Assembly: GCF_017592555.1 (NCBI RefSeq)
Contig: NZ_JAGFNS010000003.1
Location: 65,646-129,645, forward strand
DNA length: 64,000 nt
Reading direction: 5' to 3'
Origin: Actinoplanes flavus
GTDB lineage: Bacteria > Actinomycetota > Actinomycetes > Mycobacteriales > Micromonosporaceae
Shown here: positions 8,890 through 16,810 of the stretch, one piece after another
Position numbering within the stretch: the first letter of the stretch is position 1
Layout: the number at the start of each line of letters is the position of its first letter
Notes under the pieces: model-generated
The model's database searches: none
Seen by the model: the letters and a program-made list of their open reading frames with translations, nothing else
Told to the model about the DNA's origin: nothing
Program-made: the position numbers and the translations under genes

Positions 8890-10194
8890 ATGTCCGCCGT
8901 GGGCGGATACGGCTGGCAAGTCGTCCTCGTCGTGGTGCTGGTGCTGCTCAACGCGGCGTTCTCGGGAAGCGAGATGGCGCTCATCTCGCTGCGGGAGAGC
9001 CAGTTGCAGCGTCTCGAGAAGCAGTCACGCACCGGACGGACCCTCGCCAAGCTGGCGCGGGACCCGAACCGGTTCCTCGCCACCATTCAGATCGGGATCA
9101 CCCTGGCGGGTTTCCTCGCCTCCGCGGCCGCGGCCGTGTCGCTGGCGCAGCCGCTGATCGAGCCGCTGAGCTTCCTCGGCAGCGCCGCCGAACCGGTGTC
9201 GATCATCCTGGTCACCATCGTCCTGACGTTCTTCACCCTGGTCGTCGGCGAGCTCGCCCCGAAGCGGATCGCCATGCAGCGCGCCGAGGGCTGGGCGCTG
9301 CTGGTGGCCCGTCCGCTGGACGTCCTGGCCACCCTCTCCCGGCCGGTCGTCTGGCTGCTCGGCAAATCCACCGACCTGGTCGTCCGCCTCACCGGCGGCG
9401 ACCCGGCCGCCGGCCGCGAGGAGGTGAGCACCGAGGAGATCCGCGACATGGTCGCCGCCCAGCAGGACATCACCGCCGAGCAGCGCACCATCATCAGCGG
9501 CGCCTTCGAGATCGCCGACCGCATCCTGCGGGAGATCCTCGTCCCGCGCCGGGACGTGCTGATCCTCCCCGCCGGCCTGCCCGCCCCCGAAGGCCTGGCC
9601 CGCCTCGTCGAGGCCGGCCACTCCCGGGCGCCGGTGACCGGCCCGATGGGGCTCGACGACGTGCTCGGCGTGGTCCACCTGCGCGACCTGATCGCCGCCG
9701 ACGGCTCGGTCAGCGACCACATGTTCACCCCGCTGTTCCTGCCGGAGACGCTGAAGGTGTCCGACGCCATGCGCCAGCTGCGCGTCCAGCGGCAGCAGTT
9801 CGCCATGGTCGTCGACGAGCGCGGCGCCATCGACGGCATCGTCACCATGGAGGACCTGGTCGAGGAGGTGGTCGGCGAGATCTACGACGAGACCGACCGC
9901 GACGTCCAGTCGGTGATCCGCGAGGACGACGGCGCCATGCTGCTGCCCGGCACCTTCCCGATCCACGACCTGCCGGACATCGGCGTCGAGATCGAGGAGA
10001 CCGACGCCGGCGACTACACCACGGTGGCCGGCATGCTCCTGGCCCGGCTCGGCCACATCCCCACCGTCCCCGGCGAGACCGTCACCATCGACGGCCACAC
10101 CGCCGAGGTCGTCGAGATCACCGGCCGTGCGATCACCAAGCTGCGGCTGCGCGCCCTCACCGAGAAACGCGACGAGGAGCAGGCCCAGGTCTGA
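8890..10194 (+). CDS. CNNM/CorC-HlyC family membrane protein with CBS pair
   Basis: This is about 434 residues. The N-terminal CNNM (DUF21) transmembrane block covers residues about 1-190 with GSEMALISLRESQL, IGITLAGFLASAAAA and VVGELAPKRIAMQRAEG. Two CBS domains (about 200-330, MTEDLV-like MEDLVEEVVGEIYDE at the end) and a C-terminal CorC_HlyC domain follow. Members act in Mg/Co efflux or ion homeostasis, and haemolysin activity is a historic name only. I chose ATG 8890 because AAGGAG sits just before it. GTG 8878 in frame is possible. A strong hairpin follows the stop. Confidence 0.85.
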   Translation: MSAVGGYGWQVVLVVVLVLLNAAFSGSEMALISLRESQLQRLEKQSRTGRTLAKLARDPNRFLATIQIGITLAGFLASAAAAVSLAQPLIEPLSFLGSAAEPVSIILVTIVLTFFTLVVGELAPKRIAMQRAEGWALLVARPLDVLATLSRPVVWLLGKSTDLVVRLTGGDPAAGREEVSTEEIRDMVAAQQDITAEQRTIISGAFEIADRILREILVPRRDVLILPAGLPAPEGLARLVEAGHSRAPVTGPMGLDDVLGVVHLRDLIAADGSVSDHMFTPLFLPETLKVSDAMRQLRVQRQQFAMVVDERGAIDGIVTMEDLVEEVVGEIYDETDRDVQSVIREDDGAMLLPGTFPIHDLPDIGVEIEETDAGDYTTVAGMLLARLGHIPTVPGETVTIDGHTAEVVEITGRAITKLRLRALTEKRDEEQAQV

Positions 10195-10209
10195 CCCGGG
10201 CCGCTCCCC

Positions 10210-10241
10210 CCGTCCAGCCGGTCTCCGCACCGGCTGGACGG
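10210..10241 (+). terminator. Stem-loop after the CNNM/CorC gene
   Basis: Thirteen perfectly paired bases (CCGTCCAGCCGGT at 10210-10222 with 10229-10241) enclose a 6-base loop, 15 bases after the stop. It has no U-tract, as is common in high-GC actinobacteria. Confidence 0.65.
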
Positions 10242-10400
10242 CGCAACTCCCCTTCCATCCTGACGGCCGAGCACATCGCCAGCCGAACAGCGCGAGTTGT
10301 CGGGGTGGGGCGCGAGATGGCTGGTCGGCGCTGTGGGGCCGGAGTGGCGGGGTGGGGCGGAGACGGGGCATAGATCGACAATCTGCTATATGGTGCGGGG

Positions 10401-11363
10401 ATGGGCCGGTTCCGGAAGCTCCTCGGCATACCGCTCGTCCTCGCCCTGCTCGCCGGCTGCGGCGGTGATCCCGCGCCCCGGCAGGGCACGAACGGCCTGG
10501 AGAAGCCGACCATCAACGTGGCGATGTTGTCGCTGGTCGTGAACGCGCCGTACTACATCGCCGTCCAGGAGAAGCTCTTCGAGGCCGAGGGGCTGACCGT
10601 GCGGACGCAGCCGGTGCAGCAGAGCACGCAGGCGTACCCGGCACTGAAGACCGGCGACGTGGACATCGTCTTCGCCAACAACGCGTCGATGCTGCTCGGC
10701 CACGACAAGGGCGACCTGCGGATCAACCTGGTCGCCGAGGGCACCCGGCTGACGCCGAGGTTCATGGGCGTGCTGGTGATGCCGGACTCGCCGATCACCG
10801 ACGTCAAGGGTCTCGAGGGGCACAGCCTGTCGGTGCACGTGCTCAACAACATCCAGGCGATCACCTTCGACGCGATCGCCGCGAGCAGCGGCGTCGACCC
10901 GTCGAGGATCGACTACCGGCAGGTGGTGTTCCCGCAGATGGCGGCCACCCTGCAGAAGGGTGACCTGGACGCGATCCACAGCCAGGAACCGTTCCTCACC
11001 GACGCCGTGCAGAAGCTGGGGGCGCGGCTGGTCGCCGACGGCGGCGCGGCCCCGGTCACCGAGATGCCGCTGGACGGCTACTTCTCCCTGGAGACGTGGA
11101 CGAAGGAGAACCCGGGGACGGCCGCCGCGTTCCAGCGGGCGCTGCGCAAGGCGTCCGCGATCGCCGCCGACCGGGCGAAGGTCGAGGCGATCCTGCCCAC
11201 CTACGCCCGCGGGATCGACCCGGCCGTGGCGAAGGTGATGACGATGCCGCACTTCGCCGACACCAGCGACCCGGCCGGCGTGCAGAAGCTGATCGACCTG
11301 ATGGTCGAGCAGAAACGGCTGACCAACCGGATCGACGCCGGATCGATCGTGTTCCAGCCTTGA
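10401..11363 (+). CDS. ABC-transporter substrate-binding lipoprotein (NMT1/SsuA-like)
   Basis: This is a 320-residue lipoprotein: a short basic start, hydrophobic LGIPLVLALLAGC and the lipobox cysteine near residue 20. The mature part has the NMT1/THI5/SsuA pattern, INVAMLSLVVNAPYYIAVQEKLFEAEGL, with GDVDIVFANNAS and a C-terminal helical lobe. This family binds small organic anions such as sulfonates, nitrate, pyrimidine precursors and aromatic acids. It heads an operon with two permeases and a benzoylformate decarboxylase, so an aromatic 2-oxo or 2-hydroxy acid is a reasonable guess for the ligand. That guess is inference from context only. Confidence 0.85.
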   Translation: MGRFRKLLGIPLVLALLAGCGGDPAPRQGTNGLEKPTINVAMLSLVVNAPYYIAVQEKLFEAEGLTVRTQPVQQSTQAYPALKTGDVDIVFANNASMLLGHDKGDLRINLVAEGTRLTPRFMGVLVMPDSPITDVKGLEGHSLSVHVLNNIQAITFDAIAASSGVDPSRIDYRQVVFPQMAATLQKGDLDAIHSQEPFLTDAVQKLGARLVADGGAAPVTEMPLDGYFSLETWTKENPGTAAAFQRALRKASAIAADRAKVEAILPTYARGIDPAVAKVMTMPHFADTSDPAGVQKLIDLMVEQKRLTNRIDAGSIVFQP

Positions 11364-12118
11364 CGAGGTCCGGCTTGCTCCTCGGCGCCACCGGGATCGC
11401 GCTGGTCGTGGCGGCGAGCGAGGCGCTCGGCCGGGCCGGGATCGTGCACCGCGACTTCCTCCCGCCGGCGTCGGTGATCCTCACCCGGGCCGGGGAGCTG
11501 GCGTTCGATCCGCTGTTCCGGGCCGACGTGGCGGCCACGCTGACCGCCTGGGCGCTGGGGCTGCTGATCGCGGTCGGCGTGGCGGTACCGCTCGGGCTGC
11601 TGCTCGGCAGTGTGCCGGCGGTCGGGCGGGCGGTCACCACGATCGTCGAGTTCCTGCGGCCGATCCCGTCGGTGGCGCTGATCCCGCTGGTCGCCATGAT
11701 GCTCGGGGCCGGGCTCGGGATGCGGCTCACGGTGATCGTCTACGCGGCGGTCTGGCCGATCCTGATCAACACGGTGTACGGCCTGCGCGAGGTCGATCCG
11801 CTGGCCAAGGAGACGTTGCGGGCCTTCGGGTTCGGTGCGCCGGGCGTGCTGCTGCGGGTGTCGTTGCCGGCCACGCTGCCGTTCGTGGCGACCGGGGTCC
11901 GGATGGCGGCGGCGGTGGCCCTGATCCTGGCGGTGACCGCGGAGATGTTCGGCGGGTTCGGCTCCGGGATCGGGATCTTCATCGCTCAGGCGGCGACCTA
12001 TCCGGGCGGCATCGACGACACGCTGGCCGCGACGGTGTGGGCCGGGCTGATCGGGCTGGCCGTGAACGGTCTGCTGTGGAGCGGCGAACGGCGGATGTTC
12101 CGGTGGGCGTACCGATGA
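11360..12118 (+). CDS. ABC-transporter permease, SsuC/TauC type (first of two)
   Basis: This is a 252-residue inner-membrane permease with about six helices. The coupling motif region is LREVDPLAKETLRAFGFGAPG followed by LPATLPFVATGVR (about 150-190), typical of BPD_transp_1. A TTG at 11360 overlaps the preceding TGA (TTGA) and is the only start that keeps the first helix at normal length. It therefore looks coupled to the binding-protein gene. It probably forms a heterodimer with the next permease. Confidence 0.82.
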   Translation: MTRSGLLLGATGIALVVAASEALGRAGIVHRDFLPPASVILTRAGELAFDPLFRADVAATLTAWALGLLIAVGVAVPLGLLLGSVPAVGRAVTTIVEFLRPIPSVALIPLVAMMLGAGLGMRLTVIVYAAVWPILINTVYGLREVDPLAKETLRAFGFGAPGVLLRVSLPATLPFVATGVRMAAAVALILAVTAEMFGGFGSGIGIFIAQAATYPGGIDDTLAATVWAGLIGLAVNGLLWSGERRMFRWAYR

Positions 12119-12855
12119 GGGGTTTCGCGCAGCGCTGGCTGCTGTTCGCGCTCTGCCTCCTCGCCTGGCAGGTGGCCGCGGGCGCCGCGGCCGATCCGTT
12201 CTTCCCGCCGCCGTCGGTGATCGCCCGGCAGATGTACGACCTGGGCCGCGCCGGCGCCACCACCGAGGACGTGCTGCCCAGCCTGCTGCGGCTGGGCGCC
12301 GGGTTCGCGCTCGGCTCGCTGCTGGGCGCGGTGCTCGGGGTCGCGATCGGGCGGTCCCGGTGGGCCTACGAGTTCCTGGATCCGGTGTTGCAATTCTTCC
12401 GGGCGATCCCGCCGCCGACGCTGGTGCCGGTGTTCGTGGTGCTGTTCTCGATCGGGCCGCGCGCGCAGATCGCGTCGATCGTGTTCAGCGTGCTGTGGCC
12501 GGTGCTGCTGAACGCCGCCGACGGCGCCCGCCGGGTGGAGCCGCTGCATCTGGAGACGGCCCGGGCGTTCCGGTTGACCGGGCCGGAGCGGCTGGCGTAC
12601 GTCATCGTCCCGGCCAGCCTCCCGAAGATCTTCGCCGGGCTGCGGCTGGCGTTGTCGCTGTCGCTGATCCTGATGGTCTTCTCCGAGTTGCAACCGGGCG
12701 CGGCCGACGGCATCGGGTTCCGGTTGCAGGAGGCGACCACCCGGTTCGACTACGAGACCGTGTGGGCGGCGATCGCGCTGCTCGGGATGCTGGGCTACGC
12801 GCTCAACGCGGGCCTGCGCGCGGTGGAGCGACTCCTCTGGAGGGGACAGCCGTGA
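12115..12855 (+). CDS. ABC-transporter permease, SsuC/TauC type (second of two)
   Basis: This is a 246-residue permease, clearly related to its neighbour, with FFPPPSVIARQMYDL near the N-terminus and the coupling region EPLHLETARAFRLTGPERLAYVIVPASLP. The ATG at 12115 overlaps the previous stop (ATGA), and its own stop overlaps the GTG of the decarboxylase gene (GTGA). Two distinct permeases in place of one homodimeric SsuC suggest a heterodimeric channel. Confidence 0.85.
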   Translation: MRGFAQRWLLFALCLLAWQVAAGAAADPFFPPPSVIARQMYDLGRAGATTEDVLPSLLRLGAGFALGSLLGAVLGVAIGRSRWAYEFLDPVLQFFRAIPPPTLVPVFVVLFSIGPRAQIASIVFSVLWPVLLNAADGARRVEPLHLETARAFRLTGPERLAYVIVPASLPKIFAGLRLALSLSLILMVFSELQPGAADGIGFRLQEATTRFDYETVWAAIALLGMLGYALNAGLRAVERLLWRGQP

Positions 12856-14420
12856 CGTCGGTACGGGAAGAGTTCCGCGAGGTGTGCCGGGCCGCCGGGA
12901 TGACCACCTGGTTCGGCAACCCGGGCTCCACCGAGCTGCGGATGCTGCGGGACTGGCCGGGCGACTTCGACTACGTGCTGGCCTTGCAGGAGGCGTCGGC
13001 GGTCGGGGCGGCCGCCGGGTACGCGGTCGCCACCGGCCGGGCGGCGCTGGTCAGCCTGCATTCGGCGGGCGGGGTGGGGCATGCGCTCGGTGCGGTGTTC
13101 AACGCGTACCGGGATCGGGTGCCGCTGGTCGTGGTGGCCGGCCAGCAGACCCGGGCCATGCTGCCGACCCGGCCGTTCCTGTCCGCCGACGAGCCGGCCG
13201 CCTTTCCCCGCCCGTACGTCAAATGGAGTCACCAGCCGGAACGCGCCGCGGCCGTGCCGACCGCCCTGGCCGAGGCGCACCGGGTCGCGATGACGCCGCC
13301 GCGCGGCCCGATCTTCCTCTCCGTGCCCGAGGACGACTGGGACGCCGAGGCCGATCCGGTGCCGCCGCGGTCGGCGCGGACCGCGTTCACCGCCGGCCCG
13401 GAGGCGCTGCGGGAGGTCGCCGAGGCACTGGAGGCGGCCCGCGCCCCGGCGATCGTGGCCGGTCCGGGCATCGACGAGGACGGCGCGTGGGCCGAGACGG
13501 TGGCGCTGGCCGAGACGCTGCGGGCCGCGGTGTGGGCCGCGCCGATGCCGAGCCGGGCCGCGTTCCCGGAGGATCATCCGCTGTTCCAGGGTCACCTGCC
13601 GCCGGTCCGGTCGGCGGTCGCGCGGTTGCTCGGCGGCAACGACGTGGTGCTGGTGATCGGTGCGCCGGTGTTCACCTACCACGTACACAGCGACGGGCCG
13701 TTCGTGGCCGACGGCACGCGGGTGTTCCATGTGGACTGTGATCCGGCGGCGGTCGCGTGGGCGGCCACCGGGACCAGCGTGCTCAGCACCGTCCGCGCCG
13801 GGGTGGCCGAGCTGGCCCGCCTCGTGAGTCCGGCCGCCCGCCCCGGCCCGCCGGCCCGGATCCGGCCGCCCGTGCCGCCGCTCACCGACCCGCTCGGCGC
13901 GGCCGCCGTGCTGGCCGTCCTGGACCGGCTGCGGCCGCCGGACGCGGTGCTGGTCGAGGAGGCGCCGTCGCACAAGGACGCGTTTCACGAGCGGATCCCG
14001 GTGACCCGGCGGAACGGCTACCTGACCACCGGCAGCGGGGCGCTCGGCTGGGGGCTGCCGGTGGCGGTGGGCCGGGCGATCGCCGGCGAGCGGGTGATCT
14101 GCGTGGTCGGCGACGGGTCGAGCCTCTACTCCATTCAGGCGCTGTGGACGGCCGCCCGCCGCCGGGCGCCGCTCACCGTCGTGGTGCTCGACAACCGGCG
14201 GTACGAGGCGGTGTCCGCGCTCGGGCGCCGGATCGGCATCCCGGCGGTGCCCGGTGTGGACCTGCCGGAGCTGGATCTGGTGTCGCTGGCCCGGGGCTTC
14301 GGGTTCCCGGCCGAGCGGGTCACCCGGGCCGCCGAGCTGCCGGACGCGCTGGCCCGGGCGCTGGACGGCCCGCGCCTACTCGACGTCGTGGTCTCCGCCG
14401 GCGCGGGGAGCCTTTATTGA
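12852..14420 (+). CDS. mdlC: Benzoylformate decarboxylase (ThDP-dependent)
   Basis: This is a 522-residue ThDP enzyme. Landmark residues match the Pseudomonas putida enzyme in number: FGNPGSTE puts Ser at 26, LALQEA puts the cofactor-activating Glu at 47, and SLHSAGG puts the active-site His at 70. AGQQTRAM, VKWS and SVPEDDWD are also family signatures. GAPVFTYH places a histidine at 277, the likely counterpart of His281. The ThDP motif begins at GDGSS and ends at VVLDN (about 422-450). It would convert benzoylformate to benzaldehyde and CO2. It is coupled to an ABC importer, suggesting uptake and decarboxylation of an aromatic 2-oxo acid. No mandelate dehydrogenase is adjacent. Confidence 0.85.
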   Translation: MTSVREEFREVCRAAGMTTWFGNPGSTELRMLRDWPGDFDYVLALQEASAVGAAAGYAVATGRAALVSLHSAGGVGHALGAVFNAYRDRVPLVVVAGQQTRAMLPTRPFLSADEPAAFPRPYVKWSHQPERAAAVPTALAEAHRVAMTPPRGPIFLSVPEDDWDAEADPVPPRSARTAFTAGPEALREVAEALEAARAPAIVAGPGIDEDGAWAETVALAETLRAAVWAAPMPSRAAFPEDHPLFQGHLPPVRSAVARLLGGNDVVLVIGAPVFTYHVHSDGPFVADGTRVFHVDCDPAAVAWAATGTSVLSTVRAGVAELARLVSPAARPGPPARIRPPVPPLTDPLGAAAVLAVLDRLRPPDAVLVEEAPSHKDAFHERIPVTRRNGYLTTGSGALGWGLPVAVGRAIAGERVICVVGDGSSLYSIQALWTAARRRAPLTVVVLDNRRYEAVSALGRRIGIPAVPGVDLPELDLVSLARGFGFPAERVTRAAELPDALARALDGPRLLDVVVSAGAGSLY

Positions 14421-15158
14421 CCGGCCCACCTCGGCGCGCAGTTTCACGAACTCGGGCAGCGTGCGGGTGGTGATCTGCTCGCGCGGGGCGGGCAGGGTGA
14501 CCGGCAGGTCGGCGCGGATCCGGCCGGGCGACCCGCCGAACACCACCACCCGGTCGCCGACGTAGACGCTCTCGTCGATGTCGTGGGTGACCAGCAGGAT
14601 CGTCATGGCGTACGAGCCGCGCAGGCCGAGCAGCAGGTCCTCCAGGTCCTCCCGGGTCTGCGCGTCCACCGACCCGAACGGCTCGTCCATGAGCAGCAGC
14701 CGGGGCCGGTAGGCCAGCGCCCGTGCGATCGACACCCGCTGCTGCATGCCGCCGGACAGCTGCCACGGGTACTTCCCGGCCGATCCGCCGAGCCCGACCG
14801 ACTCCAGCGCCCCGGTGGCGGCGGCGCGCCGCCGCGGGCGGGCCAGCCCGCGGCGGCGCAGCGGGAGGGCGACGTTGTCGCGGACGGTCAGCCACGGGTA
14901 GAGGGAGCGGCCGTAGTCCTGGAAGACGACGGCCAGCCCGTCCGGGACGCCGTCGACCGGCCGGCCGTCGAGGCGGATCTCACCGGCGGACGGGCGCAGC
15001 AGACCGGCGACGCAGCGCAGCAGTGTGGACTTCCCGCAACCGGACGGGCCGACGATGCTGACCAGCGAGCCCTCGGTCACGCTCAGGTCGACGCCGGAGA
15101 TCGCCGGGTGGCCGTCGGGGTAGGTGTGGGAGAGCCCTCGGACATCGAGCATCACCAT
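14376..15158 (-). CDS. ABC-transporter ATP-binding protein (SsuB/TauB type)
   Basis: This is about 260 residues with Walker A GPSGCGKST, Q-loop VVFQDYGRSLYPWLT, signature LSGGMQQRV, Walker B LLLMDEPFG and H-loop VTHDIDESV. It is the only ATPase near the two permeases and binding protein at 10.4-12.9 kb, so it very likely powers that importer even though it is on the opposite strand. Its last 45 bases overlap the 3' end of the decarboxylase gene. The start at 15158 (or ATG 15152) fits homologue length. Upstream in-frame starts give a non-family tail. Confidence 0.85.
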   Translation of the reverse strand: MVMLDVRGLSHTYPDGHPAISGVDLSVTEGSLVSIVGPSGCGKSTLLRCVAGLLRPSAGEIRLDGRPVDGVPDGLAVVFQDYGRSLYPWLTVRDNVALPLRRRGLARPRRRAAATGALESVGLGGSAGKYPWQLSGGMQQRVSIARALAYRPRLLLMDEPFGSVDAQTREDLEDLLLGLRGSYAMTILLVTHDIDESVYVGDRVVVFGGSPGRIRADLPVTLPAPREQITTRTLPEFVKLRAEVGRSIKAPRAGGDHDVE

Positions 15159-15367
15159 TCGGTCGATGGTAGTTGCCCGCTTCGCCCCATCACTCGGGAT
15201 CCGGGTAAACACCGTCTCCACTCCTCCGCGTGGCGGATGGAAGGACACCATTTCGCTGGTCACAGTGGATAATCAGACGACTCCCGAGAGTTACGTCACG
15301 CCGTTTCCGGTGGCGGCTCAGCGGTAGCGTCGAGGCTGCTTCCGACCAGGCATACCGAGGTGACTGC

Positions 15368-16810
15368 ATGGCGACGGTGGGAGAGGTCGTTGCCGGGCGC
15401 TACCGTCTCGTCCGCCCGCTCGCCGGTGGCGGCATGAGCCGGGTCTGGCTGGCCACCGACGAGTCCGGCGGCGACGCGGGGCCGGAGTTCGTGGTCGTCA
15501 AGCACTGCACCGTCCCGGCCGGGCTGCCGCCGGCGCAGCACGAGCTGATCCGCCGTCTGGCCCACCCCGAGGCCGAGGCCGCCGCCCGGGTCGTGCACCC
15601 CAACGTCATCCGTACTCTCGCCGTGCTCCCGTCGTGGGACGGGCCGTGGCTGGTGATGGAGTACCTTCCGTCCCGGTCCCTGCACCAGGTGGTCCGCGAG
15701 TCCGGCCCGCTGCCGCCGGCCCGGGTCGCGGCCATCGGCCTCGCCGTGCTGGGCGGGTTGCGGGCCGCCCGCGAGGCCGGGGTGCTGCACCTCGACGTCA
15801 AACCCGGCAACGTCCTGATCGGGCTGGACGGCCGGGTCGTGCTCACCGACTTCGGCCCCGCGGTCACCCCGGCCGGGGTCCGGCGGCTCTCCGACGCCGG
15901 GGTCATCCTCGGCTCCCCGAAGTACATCGCCCCGGAACGCGTCTTCGACCACGTCTCCGACGAGCGGTCCGACCTGTGGTCGCTCGGCGCGACGCTCTAC
16001 CAGGCGGTGGAGGGCCGGCCGCCGTTCCAGCGGGAGACCACCACCGAGATCCTGCGGGCGGTCGGCGGGGACCGGCCACCGCCGCCACGCCGGGCCGGCC
16101 CGCTCACGCCGGTGCTGGCCGGGCTGCTGCGCCGGGAACCGGACCGCCGGATGCCGGCGGCCGAGGTGGAGGCCCGCCTCCGGAAGATCGTCGAGGCCGG
16201 GCGGGCGCGGCCACGCTCGCGGTTCCGCCGCCGGGTTCCGGCGATCGCCGCGGCGGTCACCCTGGCCGCCACCCTCACGGCCGTCGCGGTCGAGGCTCAG
16301 GGCGGAGAGCGCTCGGGTACGCCGTCCGCGGTCCCCAGCGGCATCCCCGCCGTCACCACGTCGACGCCGCCGGCCCCGGACGGTTTCACCTGGTGGATCG
16401 ACCCGAGCGGGTTCCGGGTGGCGGTCCCGGCGAACTGGCGGGCCGGTGAACTCGCGGCCGGTGGGCTGTCCTTCACCGGCGGCAGACGGGGCCGGACCGT
16501 TCTGGGCATCACCCCGCTCCCCGGCCCGCCCGGCGACGTGGTGGCCTCGCTGGAGGACGCCGAACGTGACGCCGGCCTGGACGGTTACCGCCGCCTGCGC
16601 CTCCAGGAACTGCCCGAGCCGCTCAGCGCCGTCTGGGAGTACACGTTCCGCGACCCGGACGGCACCGCCATGCGGGCGCTGCGCCGGGTGACCAGCAGCG
16701 GTGGCCGGTCCTATGTGATCGAGTGGCGGACACCCCGCTCGTCGTGGGCGTCCGAGCTGGCCCGCTTCACCGTGGTCCTGGCCTCCTTCAACCCCCGCCC
16801 CGGCACCTGA
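15368..16810 (+). CDS. Membrane Ser/Thr protein kinase (PknB-like), non-RD
   Basis: This is 480 residues. The kinase domain (about 8-270) shows the GGGMSRVW glycine loop, VVVKH lysine, HLDVKPGNVL catalytic loop, TDFGPAV magnesium loop and APERV. The usual HRD arginine is leucine, so this is a non-RD kinase, but all catalytic residues are present. A single transmembrane helix (about 300-318, IAAAVTLAATLTAVAV) leads to an extracytoplasmic domain of about 130 residues resembling lipoprotein-like sensor domains (SGFRVAVPANWRAG). The ATG has a GAGGTGA site. The gene is convergent with, and overlaps by 23 bases, the histidine kinase gene. Confidence 0.87.
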   Translation: MATVGEVVAGRYRLVRPLAGGGMSRVWLATDESGGDAGPEFVVVKHCTVPAGLPPAQHELIRRLAHPEAEAAARVVHPNVIRTLAVLPSWDGPWLVMEYLPSRSLHQVVRESGPLPPARVAAIGLAVLGGLRAAREAGVLHLDVKPGNVLIGLDGRVVLTDFGPAVTPAGVRRLSDAGVILGSPKYIAPERVFDHVSDERSDLWSLGATLYQAVEGRPPFQRETTTEILRAVGGDRPPPPRRAGPLTPVLAGLLRREPDRRMPAAEVEARLRKIVEAGRARPRSRFRRRVPAIAAAVTLAATLTAVAVEAQGGERSGTPSAVPSGIPAVTTSTPPAPDGFTWWIDPSGFRVAVPANWRAGELAAGGLSFTGGRRGRTVLGITPLPGPPGDVVASLEDAERDAGLDGYRRLRLQELPEPLSAVWEYTFRDPDGTAMRALRRVTSSGGRSYVIEWRTPRSSWASELARFTVVLASFNPRPGT

